From assembly GCA_025454075.1 (NCBI GenBank), contig JALOPD010000227.1:1-8597 (forward strand): a stretch of DNA of 8,597 nt. The letters are read 5' to 3'. This DNA is from Desulfobacterales bacterium (GTDB lineage Bacteria > Desulfobacterota > Desulfobacteria > Desulfobacterales > UBA2174_A). Below the pieces are notes generated by a model, which worked only from the letters and a program-made list of their open reading frames with translations, did no database searches and had not been told where the DNA came from. The translations under genes were made by a program, and so were the position numbers. Below are positions 5,073-8,597 of this stretch, piece by piece (within the stretch, counting starts at the first letter, position 1; each line of letters starts with the position of its first letter).

Positions 5073-6050
5073 ATGGCTGAAAACCGACTCCTCTATCTCT
5101 CCCAGGCCGACGTCGTCGCCGCGGGGCTGTCCATGGCCGAAATCATCGACGCCCTGGAGGCCGCCTTTCGGGCCAAGGGTGAAGGGCGCACGGAGATGCC
5201 CCCGAAGCCCGGGGTTCATCCCGGCGGCGGCAACAATTTCATCCACGCCATGCCGGCCTACATCGAGGACTTGAAGTCGGCCGGGGTCAAGTGGGTCAGC
5301 GGCTACCCGGAAAACCACAAGCGGGGCCTGCCCTACATCACGGGGCTGCTCATCTACAACGACGTGGCCACGGGCCTGCCGCTGGCCGTCATGGACTGCG
5401 TGTGGATCACCGCCAAGCGCACCGGCGCCGCCAGCGCCATCGCCGCGCGCCGGCTGGCCCGGCCGGAGTCCTCCGTGATGGGCATGCTCGGCTGCGGGGT
5501 GCAGGGCCGCAGCCACGCCGAGGCCTTCAAGGTGCTCTTCCCGATCAAGAAGATCATGGCCTACGACCAGGATCCGGCCAGCGCCGCCCGCTATGCCCAG
5601 GAGATCGGCCAAAGCCTCGGCGTCGAGGTCGTCCCGGTGAAGACCCCGCGCGAGGCGGTGCGCGGCTGCGACATCGTGGTCACCGCCGGCCCGATCCTTA
5701 AAGTGCCCCACGCCACCATCCAGGCCGGCTGGCTGGGCGAGGGCGCCTTCGCCTCGCTCGTGGACTACGACTCCTACTGGAGCCGGGACGCCCTGGCCCA
5801 GGCCGCCAAGTTCTGCACGGACGACGTGCCGCAGCTCAAGCTCTACCAAAGCATGGGCTATTTTCAAAACATCCCGCCGATCCACGCCGACCTGGGCGAG
5901 CTGGTCACCGGCCGGAAGAAGGGCCGCGAAAACGCCGGGGAACGCACCATGACCGCGAACCTCGGGCTGGCCATCGACGACATGGCCGTGGCGCCCCTGC
6001 TGTTTCAGCGCGCCAAGGACCAGGGCATCGGCACCTGGCTGCCCCTATGA
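5073..6050 (+). CDS. Ornithine cyclodeaminase/mu-crystallin family dehydrogenase
   Basis: Cytoplasmic NAD(P)-linked enzyme of the OCD/mu-crystallin family, 325 residues, normal length. The Rossmann motif GCGVQG is at 140-145 (G140, G142, G145) with an acidic residue (D165) after the second strand, suggesting NAD(H) preference. The substrate domain shows GVKWVSGYPENH at 71-82, where K73 aligns with the family lysine, and AKRTGAASAIAARRLA at 114-129. The true ornithine cyclodeaminase motif around the catalytic Asp is replaced by SLVDYDSYWSRD at 228-239, so ornithine is doubtful. Family members include alanine dehydrogenases and ketimine or imine reductases. The start is supported by GGAGG 5 bases upstream. 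It precedes an FAD oxidoreductase and a LivK-type binding protein, so a role in amino- or imino-acid breakdown is inferred. Confidence 0.85.
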   Translation: MAENRLLYLSQADVVAAGLSMAEIIDALEAAFRAKGEGRTEMPPKPGVHPGGGNNFIHAMPAYIEDLKSAGVKWVSGYPENHKRGLPYITGLLIYNDVATGLPLAVMDCVWITAKRTGAASAIAARRLARPESSVMGMLGCGVQGRSHAEAFKVLFPIKKIMAYDQDPASAARYAQEIGQSLGVEVVPVKTPREAVRGCDIVVTAGPILKVPHATIQAGWLGEGAFASLVDYDSYWSRDALAQAAKFCTDDVPQLKLYQSMGYFQNIPPIHADLGELVTGRKKGRENAGERTMTANLGLAIDDMAVAPLLFQRAKDQGIGTWLPL

Positions 6051-6080
6051 ATCAGGCCGCCCCCGGGCGGCCTGATTCAT
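6047..6080 (+). promoter_or_regulatory. Perfect 15-bp hairpin between the two catabolic genes
   Basis: atgaatcaggccgcc at 6047-6061 pairs without mismatch with ggcggcctgattcat at 6066-6080, around a cccg loop. It includes the TGA of the upstream gene. No T-run follows on the plus strand, so it is more likely an RNA-stability or processing element or a partial terminator than a full stop. Confidence 0.75.
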
Positions 6081-6101
6081 AACTATGGATAAAGGAAAAA
6101 A

Positions 6102-7280
6102 ATGAAAAACAACCAGACGTACGACGTCATCATCACCGGCGGCGGGATCATGGGCAGCTCCACCGCCTACTATCTGACGAAGATGCAACCGGGCCTGAAG
6201 GTCGCCGTGGTGGAGCGCGACCCCACCTATGCGCGCGCCTCGACCACCCTGTCGATGAGCAACGTGCGCATCCAGTTCAGCCTGAAGGAGAACATCCAGA
6301 TCTCCCGGTACGCCTTCCAGGTCCTCGAACGGTTCGAAGACGAAATGGCCGTCGAGGACCGCCGGCCCAAGATCTACTTTCGCCGCGAGGGAAACCTGTT
6401 CCTTGTCAGCGCGGCCAACCATGACGCCGCGCGGCGCGCCTTCGACCTGCAGCGCAGCCTCGGCTGCCGGATCGAGTGGTGGTCGCCTCAGCAGATCAGG
6501 GACCGCTACCCGCTCTACGAGCCCGGGGCCGAGATCCTCGGCGCCACGTTCGGCCCGGATGATGGGCACTTCGACGCGTACGCTGCGCTGATGGCCTACC
6601 GGGCCAAGGCGAAATCCCAGGGGGCAGAATTCCTGACGGGCGAGGCGGTGAAGATCCGAGCCGGCGGCGGCCGGGCGACCGGGGTCGACCTCGGGTCGGG
6701 CGAGAAGCTCACGGCCGGCTGCGTGGTCAACTGCGGCGGGGCCTGGGCGGCCGAGCTCGCCGAAACCGCGGGGGTCAAGCTGCCGGTGGTCCCCGTCAAA
6801 CGCCAGATCTTCACGCTCGACACGGCCGTGAAGCCCGCCGGGGCGCTGCCCTTGACGATCCTGCTTTCGGGCCTCTACTTCCGGTCCGAGACCGGCGGCC
6901 TGATCCTGCTCGGCAAATCCATGGAGGAGGACCCGGTAGGCTTTAACTTCACCTGGGACGACCAGCGTTTCATGGAAGTCCTCTGGCCGGAGCTGGCCGA
7001 GTTCGTCCCCGCCTGGGACCGTCTCAAGCTCGTCCGCGGCTGGGCCGGCCTCTATGACGTCAACACTCTGGATCACAACGCGATCATCGGGGAGTGGCCC
7101 GAAATCAGGGGACTTTTCCTCGCCACCGGTTTCTCCGGCCACGGCCTGCAGCAGGGCCCGGGGGTGGGCCGATACCTATCCGAGCTGATCCTCGAAAGGC
7201 CCCTGTCGCTCGATCTCTCTATCTTCACCCCCCAGCGAGTTTTGGAAAACAGGCCGTTGAGCGAGGTGGGAATTGTCTAA
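6102..7280 (+). CDS. FAD-dependent oxidoreductase, DAO family (FOXRED1/sarcosine oxidase-like)
   Basis: Flavoenzyme of 392 residues, probably cytoplasmic; there is no signal peptide. The dinucleotide motif YDVIITGGGIMGSSTAYYL at 7-25 (G13, G15, G18) and E38 at the end of the next strand bind FAD. NVRIQFSLKENIQISRYA at 54-71 and YDVNTLDHNAIIG from 318 on, followed by ATGFSGHGLQQGPGVGR from 341, are closest in pattern to the FOXRED1/SoxB-like branch. These enzymes oxidise secondary or N-methyl amino acids to imines with release of peroxide or with electron transfer to a partner; the substrate here is unknown. A GGA-type ribosome site lies about 8 bases before the ATG. It follows the OCD-family gene by 51 bp, so one operon is likely. 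The imine it makes could be reduced or deaminated by that neighbour (inference). Two stop codons, TAA and TAG, lie in tandem at the end. Confidence 0.88.
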   Translation: MKNNQTYDVIITGGGIMGSSTAYYLTKMQPGLKVAVVERDPTYARASTTLSMSNVRIQFSLKENIQISRYAFQVLERFEDEMAVEDRRPKIYFRREGNLFLVSAANHDAARRAFDLQRSLGCRIEWWSPQQIRDRYPLYEPGAEILGATFGPDDGHFDAYAALMAYRAKAKSQGAEFLTGEAVKIRAGGGRATGVDLGSGEKLTAGCVVNCGGAWAAELAETAGVKLPVVPVKRQIFTLDTAVKPAGALPLTILLSGLYFRSETGGLILLGKSMEEDPVGFNFTWDDQRFMEVLWPELAEFVPAWDRLKLVRGWAGLYDVNTLDHNAIIGEWPEIRGLFLATGFSGHGLQQGPGVGRYLSELILERPLSLDLSIFTPQRVLENRPLSEVGIV

Positions 7281-7463
7281 TAGCTGTAAAGCCGCCATTG
7301 GTCATCCTGCTACTCGCTATGGGACACTTGACAGAATGAAGTTCGTTTAGTAGGTTTCCTGCGTTCCGTCCCACGGGGTTTTGGATGCGATCCCCCGTCG
7401 CACACGGAGGCCCATAAACTCCCCACCCAACAACCTACATCATTATTGTAGAAGGAGGCAGCC
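7281..7463. other. Leader region of the binding-protein gene
   Basis: This 183-bp gap has a perfect TTGACA at 7328-7333, but the box 17 bases later (taggtt, 7351-7356) fits the -10 consensus poorly. A bulged hairpin at 7373-7398 and a small inverted repeat at 7435-7451 (ctaca/tgtag) follow. The last ends directly before a strong AAGGAGG ribosome site at 7452-7458, 5 bases from the ATG. A separate promoter for the strongly expressed binding protein is plausible but unproven. Confidence 0.4.
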
Positions 7464-8597
7464 ATGAATCGTCGTTTTGCTCTCGTTGTCGCACTGTTGC
7501 TGGTAGCCGGGTTCGCCTTTATGAGCATCGCCCAGGCCGCTCCGCCGAAGGACCCGATCGGATGCGTTGCCATCAAAAAAGGACAGCCGATCCACGTCGC
7601 CTACTGGATGGTCGTAGCCGGCGGGGATTCGTCTCTGGGGATCGACACCCGGCGCGGCGTCGAAATCGCCATCCAGGACAAGGGCGGCAAGCTCATGGGG
7701 TACCCGATCAAGCTGAGCGGCCAGGATGAAGGCTGCAACGCGGAAGGCGGGCAGGCGGCGGCCACCAAACTCGCCTCCGATCCGACCATCGTCGCCGCGA
7801 TCGGCTCAAACTGCTCCAGCGCCGCCCGGCCGGGCGCGCCGATCCTCTGGAAGCAGGGCATCCCCACGGTTTCGCCCTCCAACACCGCACCTTACCTGAC
7901 CGACCCGAAGCGCGGCAAAGAGTTTGACGGCTACCTGCGCACCGCCCACAACGACAAGGTGCAGGGCGCCGTTGCCGCGCAGTTCGCCATCAAGAAGCTG
8001 GGCGTCAAAACCGCCGCCACCGTCCACGACGGCAGCGTCTATGCCGAACAGCTGCAGGCGGTCTTCGCCGAAGAGTTCAAGAAACTGGGCGGCACCATCG
8101 TGGCCCAGGAAGCCGTGGCCCCGACCGACACCGACATGCGTCCGGTGCTGACCAAGATCGCCACCGGCAAGCCCGAGTTCATCTACTTCCCGATCTTCAT
8201 CGCCGCCGGCGGCCATCTCGCCCGCCAGGCAAAGGAAGTGGCCGGGCTCGAAAAGACCTATTTGATGAGCGCCGACGGGACCTTCTCCCCGGACTTCTAC
8301 AAAGCCGCCGGTGAAGCTGCGGTCGGCATGTTCCACTCCAGCCCGGACTTCTCGGCCTTCGGCGCCGGGTACAAGGACTTCCTGGCCAAGCACCAGAAGA
8401 AGTACGGTGAGAAGCCGATCGCGCCGTTCCATGCGCACGGCTACGACGCGGCCATGATGGTCTTCGCGGCCGTCGAAAAGGTCGGCGTGAAGGACGGGGA
8501 CACCCTGTACGTCCCGCGCAAGGCCTTCCGCGACGCGCTTTACGCGACCAAGGGGATGAAGGGTCTGACCGGCACCATCAGCTGTAACCAGTTCGGC
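7464..8597 (+). CDS. Branched-chain amino acid ABC transporter periplasmic binding protein (3' end cut by window)
   Basis: This is a periplasmic substrate-binding protein of the LivJ/LivK (Peripla_BP_6) type. The frame is open for 378 codons and leaves the window; roughly the last 20-25 residues seem to be missing. A Sec signal peptide is clear: MNRR, a hydrophobic core to about residue 20, then cleavage after AQA at 23-25. The mature protein has the family pattern: an early strand (HVAYWMVVAG, 44-53), GVEIAIQDKGG at 65-75, a helix after a Cys-containing loop (C91), IGSNCSSAARPGAPI at 113-127, and PTVSPSN at 134-140. Cysteines 34, 91, 117 and 374 could pair in disulphides. The ligand may be any small amino-acid-like compound. 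Permease and ATPase genes are expected downstream. Its position behind the two catabolic enzymes suggests it imports their substrate. The start is set by AAGGAGG 5 bases upstream. Confidence 0.9.
   Translation, partial: MNRRFALVVALLLVAGFAFMSIAQAAPPKDPIGCVAIKKGQPIHVAYWMVVAGGDSSLGIDTRRGVEIAIQDKGGKLMGYPIKLSGQDEGCNAEGGQAAATKLASDPTIVAAIGSNCSSAARPGAPILWKQGIPTVSPSNTAPYLTDPKRGKEFDGYLRTAHNDKVQGAVAAQFAIKKLGVKTAATVHDGSVYAEQLQAVFAEEFKKLGGTIVAQEAVAPTDTDMRPVLTKIATGKPEFIYFPIFIAAGGHLARQAKEVAGLEKTYLMSADGTFSPDFYKAAGEAAVGMFHSSPDFSAFGAGYKDFLAKHQKKYGEKPIAPFHAHGYDAAMMVFAAVEKVGVKDGDTLYVPRKAFRDALYATKGMKGLTGTISCNQFG

Noticed and set aside
5001..5885. 294-residue open frame on the minus strand opposite the OCD-family gene
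   Set aside because: Shadow of a conserved Rossmann enzyme; the composition is typical of antisense GC-rich frames.
6045..7142. 365-residue open frame on the minus strand opposite the FAD oxidoreductase
   Set aside because: Antisense to a well-supported flavoenzyme, with no domain and no convincing ribosome site.

Overview
The window is a GC-rich bacterial chromosome segment (roughly 65-70% G+C in the genes). It looks like a Gram-negative, probably of the Desulfobacterota or a related deltaproteobacterial lineage. That placement is inferred from codon bias, a CheX/FliN-type motor switch protein, short heptanucleotide repeats between genes, and an amino-acid catabolism cluster with a periplasmic binding protein. 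No rRNA, tRNA, CRISPR or phage gene is visible, so the placement stays tentative.

Layout. (1) 1-100 is a large imperfect inverted repeat. (2) 140-1711 (+) encodes a motor-switch phosphatase with two CheX-type domains and a FliN domain; the FliN domain is cut at its last third and continues into an unrelated tail. (3) 1547-2466 is an interruption of lower G+C that carries an overlapping DUF4160/DUF2442 pair, a toxin-antitoxin-like cassette. (4) 2406-2623 (+) is a second, broken fliN 3' end. It shares 112 of 113 bases with the first copy and still holds the native FliN C-terminus in another frame. (5) A bidirectional terminator at 2622-2646 separates this from glpK (glycerol kinase, minus strand, 2631-4118). 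(6) 4119-4317 is an intergenic stretch of heptamer repeats and a long inverted repeat. (7) 4301-4813 (-) is a YbaK/ProXp-ala-type editing protein. (8) Divergent from it, on the plus strand, are an ornithine cyclodeaminase/mu-crystallin family dehydrogenase (5073-6050), a FOXRED1/sarcosine-oxidase-like FAD oxidoreductase (6102-7280), and a LivK-type periplasmic binding protein (7464 to the window edge).

How the genes fit together. The right third reads as an amino-acid or imino-acid uptake and oxidation module: a periplasmic binding protein for an ABC importer, an FAD amine oxidase and an NAD(P)-linked imine/amino-acid dehydrogenase. A perfect 15-bp hairpin lies between the two enzyme genes. 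The middle holds glycerol phosphorylation and tRNA proofreading housekeeping genes. The left part is the most unusual. A two-CheX plus FliN switch gene appears to have been split by a recombination or insertion event that brought in a DUF4160-DUF2442 pair, left a 113-bp direct duplication, and left the original FliN C-terminus stranded about 1 kb downstream beside the shared terminator. No unmistakably new defence or mobile system was found.
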